Assembly: GCA_036824265.1 (NCBI GenBank)
Contig: DAITAL010000024.1
Span: forward strand, 1 to 17,808
Reading direction: 5' to 3'
Source: JAAYZB01 sp937958685
Lineage (GTDB): Bacteria; Bacillota_I; Bacilli_A; Izemoplasmatales; Hujiaoplasmataceae
DNA: 17,808 nucleotides
Shown here one piece after another: positions 6,609 to 14,205 of the stretch. The translations under genes were made by a program, and so were the position numbers. The notes under the pieces are model-generated. The model saw nothing but the letters and a program-made list of their open reading frames with translations, was not told where the DNA came from and ran no database searches. The first letter of the stretch is position 1. Each line of letters starts with the position of its first letter.

Positions 6609-6914
6609 GTGATCGACAAAGGTTCATGGGTCCAGATCCGCAGGGTCGTTCTTGCTCCCAAGGAGCGTCCGGAGACATTGCCTGAGGAAACGCGCCGCGT
6701 GCCGTTGCTGCTGTGGATCAAGGGTTACTTGCTCGCGGCTGCCGAGATCGGTGATCATGTCCGGATCAAAACCCTTACCGGGAGATGCGAAGAAGGCGTC
6801 CTAACAGCCGTAAATCCAACTTTTGCACACACGTTCGGCGAGTTCGTCCCCGAACTTCTACAAATCGATCGAATCGTCAAAACCGCGCTATGGGGCGGTG
6901 ATGAAAATGAGTGA
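6609..6914 (+). CDS. ortA: 2-amino-4-ketopentanoate thiolase, alpha subunit
   Basis: A 101-aa small subunit of the OrtAB thiolase, which cleaves 2-amino-4-oxopentanoate with CoA to acetyl-CoA and alanine. It has no catalytic motif I can name. Recognition rests on size, the KGSWVQIRRVVL start, the PLLLWIKGYLL and GDHVRIKTLTGR segments, and its place directly before the PLP subunit. The start is a GTG: 6609 is preferred because GGAG lies 8 bases before it. An in-frame GTG at 6600 overlapping the ord stop would add three residues. The 3' end overlaps ortB by 8 bases, as expected for subunits made in equal amounts. Confidence 0.87.
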   Translation: MIDKGSWVQIRRVVLAPKERPETLPEETRRVPLLLWIKGYLLAAAEIGDHVRIKTLTGRCEEGVLTAVNPTFAHTFGEFVPELLQIDRIVKTALWGGDENE

Positions 6915-8328
6915 TTACTCTGCCTATCAGTCCTTGATGAAGCGCAAGAATGAGATCATGAAACGTTCTGTCGGTATCGATTATTCGTTATATGAATTGC
7001 GGAATCTGGCCTTTGACTATCAAAAGATGATGGCTGATACCGCCTATTCGCTTGCGGACATCAAGAAGATTCAAGCCCTTGGCGGCGTGGGCAACACACC
7101 GCTCAAGGAGTTGCGCAATCTCACGGCTCTTACAAGGAAATACGCACAACCTGGTCACGGAGCCAGGATTTTTCTGAAAGACGAAGCTCTGAATGATTCC
7201 GGCAGTTTCAAGGCCAGAAGAGCATCCGTTTCCTGCTATCACGCCAAGAAATCGGGTTTTGCCGGTGTGATCACGGCAACCTCGGGCAATTACGGTGCCG
7301 CCGTCGCTTCCCAAGCCGCCAAGCTTGGGTTGAAGTGCATCATTGTCCAGGAATGTTATGATTCCCGGGGCATCGGGCAACCGGAGATCATCGAAAAAGC
7401 CCGGGCTTGTGAAGCTTACGGAGCCGAGGTTGTGCAACTATCTGTCGGCCCCGAGCTGTTTTTTGTCTTTTTGAAACTGCTCGAGGAAACCGGGTATTTC
7501 AATGCCTCGCTGTACACCCCGTTTGGAGTTAGAGGTATCGAAACACTGGGATCCGAGCTGGTCGAAGATACCTTGAAACTTACAGGGAAAGCGCCAGATA
7601 TGGTCGTCGTCACCAATGCCGGCGGTGGTAATCTGACAGGCACCGCGCGTGGCATCAGCTTAGCGACGGAGGCTCCTGTCGCCATTGTCGGAGCGAGCGT
7701 CAATCTCAAAGGCCTGCATATGGCGAGCGATGCTGATTTTAACCGTAAAAGCTTCACCACCGGTCATACCGGTTTCGGGATTCCCTTCATCACCAATCCC
7801 GACAGGAGCGATGTGCCGCGTTCGGCTGCGCGCCCCTTGCGATACATGGATCGTTATGTGACGGTCACCCAAGGACAGGTGTTCTTTGTCACCGAGATGC
7901 TGACCGCCCTCGAAGGCATCGAAAGGGGGCCTGCTGGCAACATCTCGCTCGCCGCAGCCTTCAGTCTGGGCCAAGAACTTAAGGAAGACCAGACAATCAT
8001 CGTTCAGGAAACCGAGTACACGGGGGCCGGCAAACATCATCAAGCGCAACTTGCCTTCGCCAGACAAAATGGCATTGACGTGGTCTTTGGCGACCCCAAG
8101 ACGGAGATCCCGGGCCAGTCGATCATTCTGCCACGCTCGGTTGCGGATCTATCTTACAATGAATTGTCCTTGGCGGAAATCCGCGAGTCCTATCTCAGAA
8201 ACGCCGTCAAAAACACAAAAACGATCACCAAGGCCGATTTGCAGTTTTTGGTCGAGGAAACCAAAGCATCCCGGGTGTTCGTCGAAGAAGTCTTGGCAAA
8301 ATTGGGTATCCAGGAGGAAAATGCATGA
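6907..8328 (+). CDS. ortB: 2-amino-4-ketopentanoate thiolase, beta subunit (PLP-dependent)
   Basis: A 473-aa PLP enzyme of fold type II, related to threonine synthase and cysteine synthase; it is the catalytic subunit of the OrtAB thiolase. The Schiff-base lysine is Lys102 in NDSGSFKARRA, TATSGNYGAAVAS follows as the substrate loop, and NAGGGN (237-242) is the PLP-phosphate loop. ATG 6907 is chosen over the in-frame ATG 6901 and an extension to 6823, because GGTGAT, part of the extended Shine-Dalgarno, sits 4 bases before it. The 6901 ATG would overlap that signal. The stop overlaps the oraS start (ATGA). Confidence 0.92.
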   Translation: MSDYSAYQSLMKRKNEIMKRSVGIDYSLYELRNLAFDYQKMMADTAYSLADIKKIQALGGVGNTPLKELRNLTALTRKYAQPGHGARIFLKDEALNDSGSFKARRASVSCYHAKKSGFAGVITATSGNYGAAVASQAAKLGLKCIIVQECYDSRGIGQPEIIEKARACEAYGAEVVQLSVGPELFFVFLKLLEETGYFNASLYTPFGVRGIETLGSELVEDTLKLTGKAPDMVVVTNAGGGNLTGTARGISLATEAPVAIVGASVNLKGLHMASDADFNRKSFTTGHTGFGIPFITNPDRSDVPRSAARPLRYMDRYVTVTQGQVFFVTEMLTALEGIERGPAGNISLAAAFSLGQELKEDQTIIVQETEYTGAGKHHQAQLAFARQNGIDVVFGDPKTEIPGQSIILPRSVADLSYNELSLAEIRESYLRNAVKNTKTITKADLQFLVEETKASRVFVEEVLAKLGIQEENA

Positions 8329-8699
8329 AACAAGGCACGCAGCGTCCCGATGATTTTGCGCTCAGGCGCGCTCATCTGGAAAAACTGACCGACAGCGAAC
8401 TACATCGATATTTTTGGTCTTTGGCAGACAAGGCGGTGGCTCCGTTGCTGGCCCTTGCCAAGTCCCACACAAGCCCGGCTATTGAACGGTCTGTCTTGCT
8501 CAGGATGGGTTTTTCCTCTTTGGAGGCCAAAGCCTTGGTGGAAAAAACAATTCATCACCGCCTGATAGGCAAAGGCGCAGGTCATGTCGTTTTTCGATAT
8601 GCGAATCTCACTAAGAGCGAACTCCGCACAGCGGGACTTGAGTTGCTTGAGGATATCGGCTGGGAAAAGGTAGCCGCCAGCTTCGGGGTGCAAATATGA
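8325..8699 (+). CDS. oraS: D-ornithine 4,5-aminomutase, small subunit
   Basis: A 124-aa helical protein, close to the length of the characterised OraS. It partners OraE in the adenosylcobalamin- and PLP-dependent 1,2-amino shift converting D-ornithine to 2,4-diaminopentanoate. It carries no cofactor motif itself. Identification rests on length, sequence features such as RMGFSSLEAKALVEKT and the GAGHVVFRYA segment, and overlap with oraE. A perfect AGGAGG lies 7 bases before the ATG. Both ends overlap the neighbours by the ATGA arrangement. Confidence 0.9.
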   Translation: MKQGTQRPDDFALRRAHLEKLTDSELHRYFWSLADKAVAPLLALAKSHTSPAIERSVLLRMGFSSLEAKALVEKTIHHRLIGKGAGHVVFRYANLTKSELRTAGLELLEDIGWEKVAASFGVQI

Positions 8700-10900
8700 A
8701 CATCAAGGACAAGAAACTCCCGATCGAGGAGATTCTTAAGGATCTCGACAAGTACGTTCCACGCCGCCGCGGTTGGACCTGGCGAATCCCGGCAACTCAT
8801 CAGGTTCTTCATGGCTATGAGTATCTCGACACTGCGGTCGGCCTGAAAAACACCCTGCCACTGCCGGCTGCCAAATCCTTTGGCGGCATCGATCCGCAAC
8901 CGATCCAGGTGATCACCACCGAAATCGCTTCAGGCCGCTTTGAGGACGATATCAGACGCATGCGGATGGCCGCCTGGCACGGGGCCGATCACATCATGGT
9001 CATCCGGACAGCCGGACAATCACACTTCGACGGATTGATCGAAGGCACACCCCAAGGCGTGGGCGGCGTCCCCATCACCCGCAAGCAGGTCCGGGCGCAG
9101 CGCAAAGCCCTTGATCTGATCGAGGATGAAGTCGGCAGACCAATCAATTTTCATTCCTATGTTTCCGGAGTCGCCGGCCCTGAAATCGCCGTCATGTTCG
9201 CTGAGGAGGGCGTCAACGGCGCTCATCAGGATCCGCAATACAATGTCTTGTATCGCAATATCAACATGATCCGTTCGTTCGTCGACGCAGCCGAATCGAA
9301 ACAGGTCATGTCATGGGCCGATATTCTCCAGATCGACGGTGCCCACAACGCCAACGCTACGGCGATGGAGGCGTGGAAGGTCATGCCCGAGTTGCTTGTC
9401 CAACATGCGATCAACTGCGCTTTTTCCGAAGGTTCGGGAATGAAACGCGAGAATATCGCGCTGTCGACGGTGCCGCCGACAGCAGCGCCGGCTCCCGATC
9501 TTCGGATCAATCTTCCCTACGCGGTGGCGCTGAGGGAACTTTTCAAAGGCTATCGCTTCCGCGCCCAAATGAATACGAAGTACATGGAATCATCCACCCG
9601 CGAGGCGACGGTCACGCATGTCCTCAACATGCTGATCTCCAAACTCACTTCCGCCGATATCCAATCGACGATCACTCCCGATGAGGGCCGCAACGTTCCC
9701 TGGCACATGTACAATGTCGAGGCGTGCGATACCGCCAAACAGGCGCTCATCGGCATGGATGGTCTTTTGGAGCTGGTCAAAGTCAGGGATGATGGCTACA
9801 TGCAGGCGAAAGTCAGGGAACTGAAAGAGCGGGCCGTTCTCTTCTTCGAGGAATTGCTTGAGGTCGGCGGTTACTTCCAAGCCGTCGAAGCCGGTTTCTT
9901 CATCGATTCTGGAATCTATCCGGAACGCAACGGTGATGGTATCGCCCGCAAGATAAGCGGTGGCATCGGTGCTGATACGGTCTATGAGCGCGACAGTGAT
10001 TATTTCGCTCCGGTCACGGCCCATTTTGGTTTCAACAACACTTCCCAGTATGGAATCGAACAATCGATCAGCCCGGCAGTCACTATCGGCGGCTGCACCT
10101 TTGAAGACCGGGCAAAAATCCAGTATATCGATGAACTAGATGAAAATGACAACGTTTATATTCGCATGGCGGAAACCGCCACATATAGGGATTCCAACCT
10201 GATGAAGCCAGAAGTTCAATGGCTGGCTGATGGGATCGTGGTTGTGGATTTGACATTCCCGATATCCCTGCGATATGCGGAAGCAGCTGCCTTGGAGACG
10301 GCCAAACAGATGCGGCTCGAGGAAGCGGAAATCATTCATCGGGAGATTCTCCATCCCGATGAGGCAACCAGGATCCAGTTGAAGGGTCGGGTCGCCTTCG
10401 ACATCGACATCACCAAACTCCATTTGCCAAAGCAGCCTGACACTTTGTCCGAACCGGAAATTCGCGATTATGTGGCCGCCCACCCGTTGACCATCGTCGC
10501 CGGCACAGTCGGCGAGGATGAGCACTCTGTCGGCCTCCGCGAAATCATCGACATCAAGCATGGCGGCATCGAGAAATATGGTATCAATTGCGTTTATCTG
10601 GGTACTTCCGTCCCCATCGCGAAACTTGTGGACGCCGCCATCGAGACGAACGCTGACGCGATTCTGATGTCGACGATCATTTCCCACGACGAGATCCATT
10701 ACAAAAACATGCGCAAAATCCACGAATATGCAATCGAAAAGGGCGTCCGCGACCGCTTCATCATCATCAGCGGCGGCACCCAGGTCACTCCTGAACTTGC
10801 CATCAAGCAAGGTGTCGATGCCGGTTTCGGCCGCGGCACGAAGGGCATCCATGTCGCCTCCTTCTTGGTCAAGACTCACAAAGAGCGTCATCAAGAATGA
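8696..10900 (+). CDS. oraE: D-ornithine 4,5-aminomutase, large catalytic subunit
   Basis: A 734-aa subunit binding both adenosylcobalamin and PLP. The N-terminal two thirds form the TIM-barrel part; the C-terminal region from about 595 is a Rossmann-like B12 domain. The base-off B12 motif D-x-H-x-x-G is DEHSVG, with the cobalt-ligating histidine at 610. The PLP lysine is Lys621 in IDIKHGG, exactly 11 residues later, the same spacing as His618/Lys629 of the C. sticklandii enzyme. A GGTQVTPELA segment near 695 is typical of the end of the B12 domain. The length matches the family and no key residue is missing. It is translationally coupled to oraS upstream and to the GlmL/MutL-like gene downstream. 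Confidence 0.96.
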   Translation: MNIKDKKLPIEEILKDLDKYVPRRRGWTWRIPATHQVLHGYEYLDTAVGLKNTLPLPAAKSFGGIDPQPIQVITTEIASGRFEDDIRRMRMAAWHGADHIMVIRTAGQSHFDGLIEGTPQGVGGVPITRKQVRAQRKALDLIEDEVGRPINFHSYVSGVAGPEIAVMFAEEGVNGAHQDPQYNVLYRNINMIRSFVDAAESKQVMSWADILQIDGAHNANATAMEAWKVMPELLVQHAINCAFSEGSGMKRENIALSTVPPTAAPAPDLRINLPYAVALRELFKGYRFRAQMNTKYMESSTREATVTHVLNMLISKLTSADIQSTITPDEGRNVPWHMYNVEACDTAKQALIGMDGLLELVKVRDDGYMQAKVRELKERAVLFFEELLEVGGYFQAVEAGFFIDSGIYPERNGDGIARKISGGIGADTVYERDSDYFAPVTAHFGFNNTSQYGIEQSISPAVTIGGCTFEDRAKIQYIDELDENDNVYIRMAETATYRDSNLMKPEVQWLADGIVVVDLTFPISLRYAEAAALETAKQMRLEEAEIIHREILHPDEATRIQLKGRVAFDIDITKLHLPKQPDTLSEPEIRDYVAAHPLTIVAGTVGEDEHSVGLREIIDIKHGGIEKYGINCVYLGTSVPIAKLVDAAIETNADAILMSTIISHDEIHYKNMRKIHEYAIEKGVRDRFIIISGGTQVTPELAIKQGVDAGFGRGTKGIHVASFLVKTHKERHQE

Positions 10901-12267
10901 ACATTGACGTCCTGGTTGCCGAGATCGGCTCGACGACAACGGTCGTCAGCGGTTTTGACAGGCTCAAGACAAATGAGCCTGTGTTTGTCGGTCAGGGGAT
11001 GGCATCAACGACTGTCGCAGACGGCGATGTCACACTTGGTTTGACCGAGGCCATCGCCGATCTGAGAAACAAACTCCAAGCAGAATCGCTGGCAGCCCAA
11101 GAAACCTTTGCCGTATCCAGCGCTGCCGGGGGCTTGAAGATGAGCGTTCATGGCCTCGTTTACGACATGACGGTCAAGGCAGCCAAAGAAGCCGCTCTTG
11201 GCGCCGGCGCAAATCTGAAGCTGATCACAGCGGGACGACTTGACAGCGACCAACTAGCCGCCATGGCTCAAAGCAATCTGAACATCATCATGATCGCCGG
11301 CGGCGTCGACTACGGGGAAACGGAAACGGCGCTCCACAACACCAAGGCGATCGCGGATCTTCGTCTGAACATTCCTGTCATCTATGCCGGGAATATCCAA
11401 AATCAAGCCAGGGTACGGCAGATTTTTTCCGAAACACACCAAGACAGATATCTCTTCATTGCTCCCAATGTCTATCCGAAAATCGACTTGTTGGCAATCG
11501 AGAAGACGCGAGAGATCATCCAGTCGGTCTTCGAGGAACATATCGTCAAGGCCCCGGGGATGGAAAAGGTCCGTCAGATGATCACCGGGTCGATCATCCC
11601 CACTCCCGGAGCCGTCATGAAGGCGGCGCTGCTTCTCTATGAGTCATTCGGCGACCTGATTGCCTTCGATATCGGCGGCGCCACCACCGACGTCCACTCC
11701 GTGACTCCAGGGAGCCTGGCCTTGGCCGGCAAGATGCTCGCCCCCGAACCGCTCGCAAAACGGACTGTCGAGGGTGATCTTGGCGTTTTCATCAACAAGG
11801 ACAATCTCGTATCCGCAATCACCAAAGCCGCGTTGGCCAAAGATCTCGGCTGTGACTTGGACACCCTCGAGCTTTGGCTCGCTGATTACCGGGCGATACC
11901 ACCCAAAGACCACTTTCCGCTGGTTGAGCGATTGGCGCAAGAAGCGCTAGTGATCGGCATCGAGCGCCACGCCGGACGCTATGTCCATCTATATGGGCCG
12001 AGTGGTAAGACCACCTACGCCGAAGGCAAGGACCTGACGAACATCAAATACGCCATTGGCACTGGCGGCGCCTTGACAAGACTTCCTCATGGCCGAGAGA
12101 TCATTGCCAAGGCGCTTGGCTCCAATAACCCGCTTCTGCTCAAGCCAGCCAAAGAAACCGCGATTTTAATCGATACGAATTATTGCATGGCCGCTTGCGG
12201 CGTGTTGGGCACCAAATACCCGCTCGCTGCGATGGCCATCCTCCAAAATTCCTTGGGAATCAGGTGA
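10897..12267 (+). CDS. GlmL/MutL-family ASKHA ATPase-like protein, candidate aminomutase reactivating factor
   Basis: A 456-aa protein of the GlmL/MutL family seen beside B12-dependent mutases (not the DNA mismatch repair MutL). The ASKHA nucleotide-binding signatures are present: AEIGSTTT at 8-15 (phosphate 1) and DIGGATTDVHS starting at 258 (phosphate 2). By analogy with GlmL beside glutamate mutase and with diol dehydratase reactivases, it may exchange damaged cobalamin on OraSE or fold the mutase. That role is inferred from fold and position. Its ATG overlaps the oraE stop (ATGA) and no clear Shine-Dalgarno precedes it, so its translation probably depends on oraE. Confidence 0.85.
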   Translation: MNIDVLVAEIGSTTTVVSGFDRLKTNEPVFVGQGMASTTVADGDVTLGLTEAIADLRNKLQAESLAAQETFAVSSAAGGLKMSVHGLVYDMTVKAAKEAALGAGANLKLITAGRLDSDQLAAMAQSNLNIIMIAGGVDYGETETALHNTKAIADLRLNIPVIYAGNIQNQARVRQIFSETHQDRYLFIAPNVYPKIDLLAIEKTREIIQSVFEEHIVKAPGMEKVRQMITGSIIPTPGAVMKAALLLYESFGDLIAFDIGGATTDVHSVTPGSLALAGKMLAPEPLAKRTVEGDLGVFINKDNLVSAITKAALAKDLGCDLDTLELWLADYRAIPPKDHFPLVERLAQEALVIGIERHAGRYVHLYGPSGKTTYAEGKDLTNIKYAIGTGGALTRLPHGREIIAKALGSNNPLLLKPAKETAILIDTNYCMAACGVLGTKYPLAAMAILQNSLGIR

Positions 12268-12271
12268 TAGC

Positions 12272-13330
12272 ATGTATCCCCGTATCGTTGCCGATAAGGA
12301 AAAATTGAATCATAACGCCGCCACGGTCTTGTCGATGTGCCACCAGCATGGCATCAGCCAGACGTTTCTCGTGACCAAGGTTTTGGCTGGCAATGTCAGT
12401 CTTGTCAGCGAACTTGCGCATCACGATTTCACGTATATCGCCGATTCCCGCTGGCAAAATCTGGCCAAATTCAGCGGCATCGACAAAAAAAAGGCGCTGT
12501 TGCGCCTGCCGATGAAAGCGGAGATCGCCAAAGTCGTCAAGTATGCCGATCTCTCGCTCAATTCGGAAATCTCCACAATCAGACTGCTCGATCAAGAGGC
12601 CGCCAAACAGAAGAGAATCCATGAAGTGCTGTTGATGTTCGATCTTGGCGATCTTCGTGAAGGTCTTTTCTATGAAGACGAATGTTTGCCCGTTGTCAGG
12701 GAAATTCTTGGCCTTAGACAGATCCGTTTGCGGGGAATCGGCACCAATCTGACTTGTTACGGCGGCTTGATCCCCACCTATGATGTCTTGATGCGCCTGG
12801 TGCGGATCCAGAAGCATATCGAACAGACGCTGCCCATCAAACTGGCGATCGTCTCCGGCGGCAACTCCTCGTCTTTTCACCTGTTCAATGCTTCCGCCAT
12901 CCCCAAGGAGATCAACAGTCTTCGCTTCGGCGAGATCGTCTTCCTCGGGCGCGAGACGGCCTATGGCCGGTTGTTGCCCGGTCTGCATGCCGACTGTTTC
13001 CGTTTGGAGGCGCAATTGATCGAGATCCAAACAAAACCCAGTTTCCCCATCGGCGAGATCGGCATGAACTCCTTCGGCGAGACGCCGGCGATCGTCGATG
13101 AGGGCTTGATGCGCCGCGGGATTCTTGCGGTGGGCAAACAAGACGTCATGCCGGATAATCTGTATCCGTTCGCTGGCGATGTGCGCATTCTTGGAGGCAG
13201 CAGCGACCACTTGCTGGTTGCATTGCCGAAGGATCGCTATGATGTCGGTGATATCATGGGTTTTGGGATGAATTATCCCGGTTTGTTGCAACTCATGACT
13301 TCCCCGTACGTAAGAAAAACCGTCGTTTAG
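12272..13330 (+). CDS. orr: ornithine racemase, fold type III PLP enzyme
   Basis: A 352-aa PLP-dependent racemase with the alanine racemase N-terminal barrel fold. It interconverts L- and D-ornithine and so supplies the D-ornithine used by OraSE. The PLP lysine is Lys36 in VTKVLAGN; a GIGTNLTCYG segment near 152-161 and VSGGNSSSF near 194 look like phosphate-binding parts. The start at 12272 is preceded by AGGTGAT, matching the extended anti-SD and overlapping the previous stop. Substrate specificity is assigned by operon context, since related enzymes act on other amino acids. The gene ends in the shared hairpin with the convergent NYN gene. Confidence 0.9.
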   Translation: MYPRIVADKEKLNHNAATVLSMCHQHGISQTFLVTKVLAGNVSLVSELAHHDFTYIADSRWQNLAKFSGIDKKKALLRLPMKAEIAKVVKYADLSLNSEISTIRLLDQEAAKQKRIHEVLLMFDLGDLREGLFYEDECLPVVREILGLRQIRLRGIGTNLTCYGGLIPTYDVLMRLVRIQKHIEQTLPIKLAIVSGGNSSSFHLFNASAIPKEINSLRFGEIVFLGRETAYGRLLPGLHADCFRLEAQLIEIQTKPSFPIGEIGMNSFGETPAIVDEGLMRRGILAVGKQDVMPDNLYPFAGDVRILGGSSDHLLVALPKDRYDVGDIMGFGMNYPGLLQLMTSPYVRKTVV

Positions 13331-13339
13331 GACGACGGT
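13319..13339. terminator. shared hairpin terminator between convergent orr and NYN gene
   Basis: ACCGTCGT (13319-13326) and ACGACGGT (13332-13339) form an 8-bp G-C rich stem around the loop TTAGG. On the minus strand it is followed by a U5 run, a good intrinsic terminator for the NYN gene. On the plus strand the following sequence (GTGGTTTCTTCC) is a poor U-tract, so termination of the orr transcript is less certain. The loop contains the stop codons of both genes. Confidence 0.75.
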
Positions 13340-14097
13340 GTGGTTTCTTCCTTGTTGCGGATGTGAATGACGGTGTTGATCTTCTTGATCTCGAATTCCT
13401 TCATGCGTTCGAAGAAAGCCAGCGGTTTGGTGTTGTCGCCGTAGTTTCGCGGATGGAATCCGGGAAACTTCTTCTGCAGGTATTGGGCGACAAGACTCCA
13501 GTAAGCCCAACCGTTGTCCTCGGCGTTCTCGTTGATGATGTTGCGCAGTTCGACCTTGACTTTCTCCAGCGGCGTGATCGAGCTTTCCGGTTTTTGGCTT
13601 CCGTTTTTCTTCTTGGGAGTGGATGCTTCCTTCTGCTTCACGAGCACAGCCTGGGCTTCCTGGGTGGCTTCGAGCATCTTGTCGAGATACGCGAATGTCT
13701 CGCAGGAATTGACAAGCGAGATCGGGGTCTTGCTTTCACCCATCCCGAAGACGAACATATCGTCCTCACGGAGTCTGGTGACGAGTTTGGTGAAATCGCT
13801 GTCGCTCGAGACGATGCAGAAACTGTTGACTTTCCCCGAGTAGAGGATATCCATCGCATCGATGATGAGCGTGAAGTCGGAAGCGTTCTTGCCCGAAGTG
13901 TGGGCATACTGCTGGACGGGCGTCAGGCCAAATTCGCTGATTCTTTGTTTCCAGGGATTTAGTTGCGGCGTCGTCCAGTCGCCGTAAACCCGGCGATAGT
14001 TGATCTTCCCGTATTTGTTCGCTTCGTCGATGATGATCTCGATGTAACTTGGAGAGATATTCTCCGCATCAATTAACAGGGCAATGCTTTTTTCCAT
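13327..14097 (-). CDS. NYN domain - OST-HTH/LOTUS (LabA-like) protein
   Basis: A 256-aa two-domain protein. Residues 1-135 form a NYN/PIN-like nuclease domain (LabA/DUF88 type), with the acidic residues of the fold in ALLIDAENIS (Asp10), KNASDFTLIIDAMD (Asp74, Asp80) and IVSSDSDF (Asp99, Asp101). Residues about 140-175 are a Lys/Ser/Pro-rich linker. Residues about 176-248 look like an OST-HTH/LOTUS RNA-binding domain (LVAQYLQKKFPGFHPRNYG). The architecture suggests a regulated RNase or RNA-binding protein, but the target is unknown. ATG 14097 has AAAAGGGG 8 bases upstream. It is a single gene, convergent with orr and divergent from pckA. Confidence 0.85.
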   Translation of the reverse strand: MEKSIALLIDAENISPSYIEIIIDEANKYGKINYRRVYGDWTTPQLNPWKQRISEFGLTPVQQYAHTSGKNASDFTLIIDAMDILYSGKVNSFCIVSSDSDFTKLVTRLREDDMFVFGMGESKTPISLVNSCETFAYLDKMLEATQEAQAVLVKQKEASTPKKKNGSQKPESSITPLEKVKVELRNIINENAEDNGWAYWSLVAQYLQKKFPGFHPRNYGDNTKPLAFFERMKEFEIKKINTVIHIRNKEETTPSS

Positions 14098-14098
14098 A

Positions 14099-14127
14099 TG
14101 GTCAACCCCTTTTCAATTCATTATAAC
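14099..14127 (+). promoter_or_regulatory. possible pckA promoter
   Basis: TGGTCA (14099-14104), 17 bases, TATAAC (14122-14127). The match is fair (4/6 and 5/6). A start near 14134 gives a leader of about 70 bases. Confidence 0.4.
14120..14125 (-). promoter_or_regulatory. -10 element of the NYN gene
   Basis: A perfect TATAAT on the minus strand, 22 bases before the start codon. The predicted transcript starts just ahead of the Shine-Dalgarno. No good -35 is seen at 16-18 bases. Confidence 0.5.
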
Positions 14128-14205
14128 ACTTATTGGGGCAAAAGAACATAACAAATCCCAGATATCCAGGTAGTGACTTCCAAAATATGACAAGGAGCTG
14201 AAGCA

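Noticed and set aside
12260..13510. 416-codon open frame antisense to orr and running into the NYN gene
   Set aside because: It is Gln/Asp/His-rich shadow coding, contradicted by two well-supported genes and the terminator at 13319-13339.
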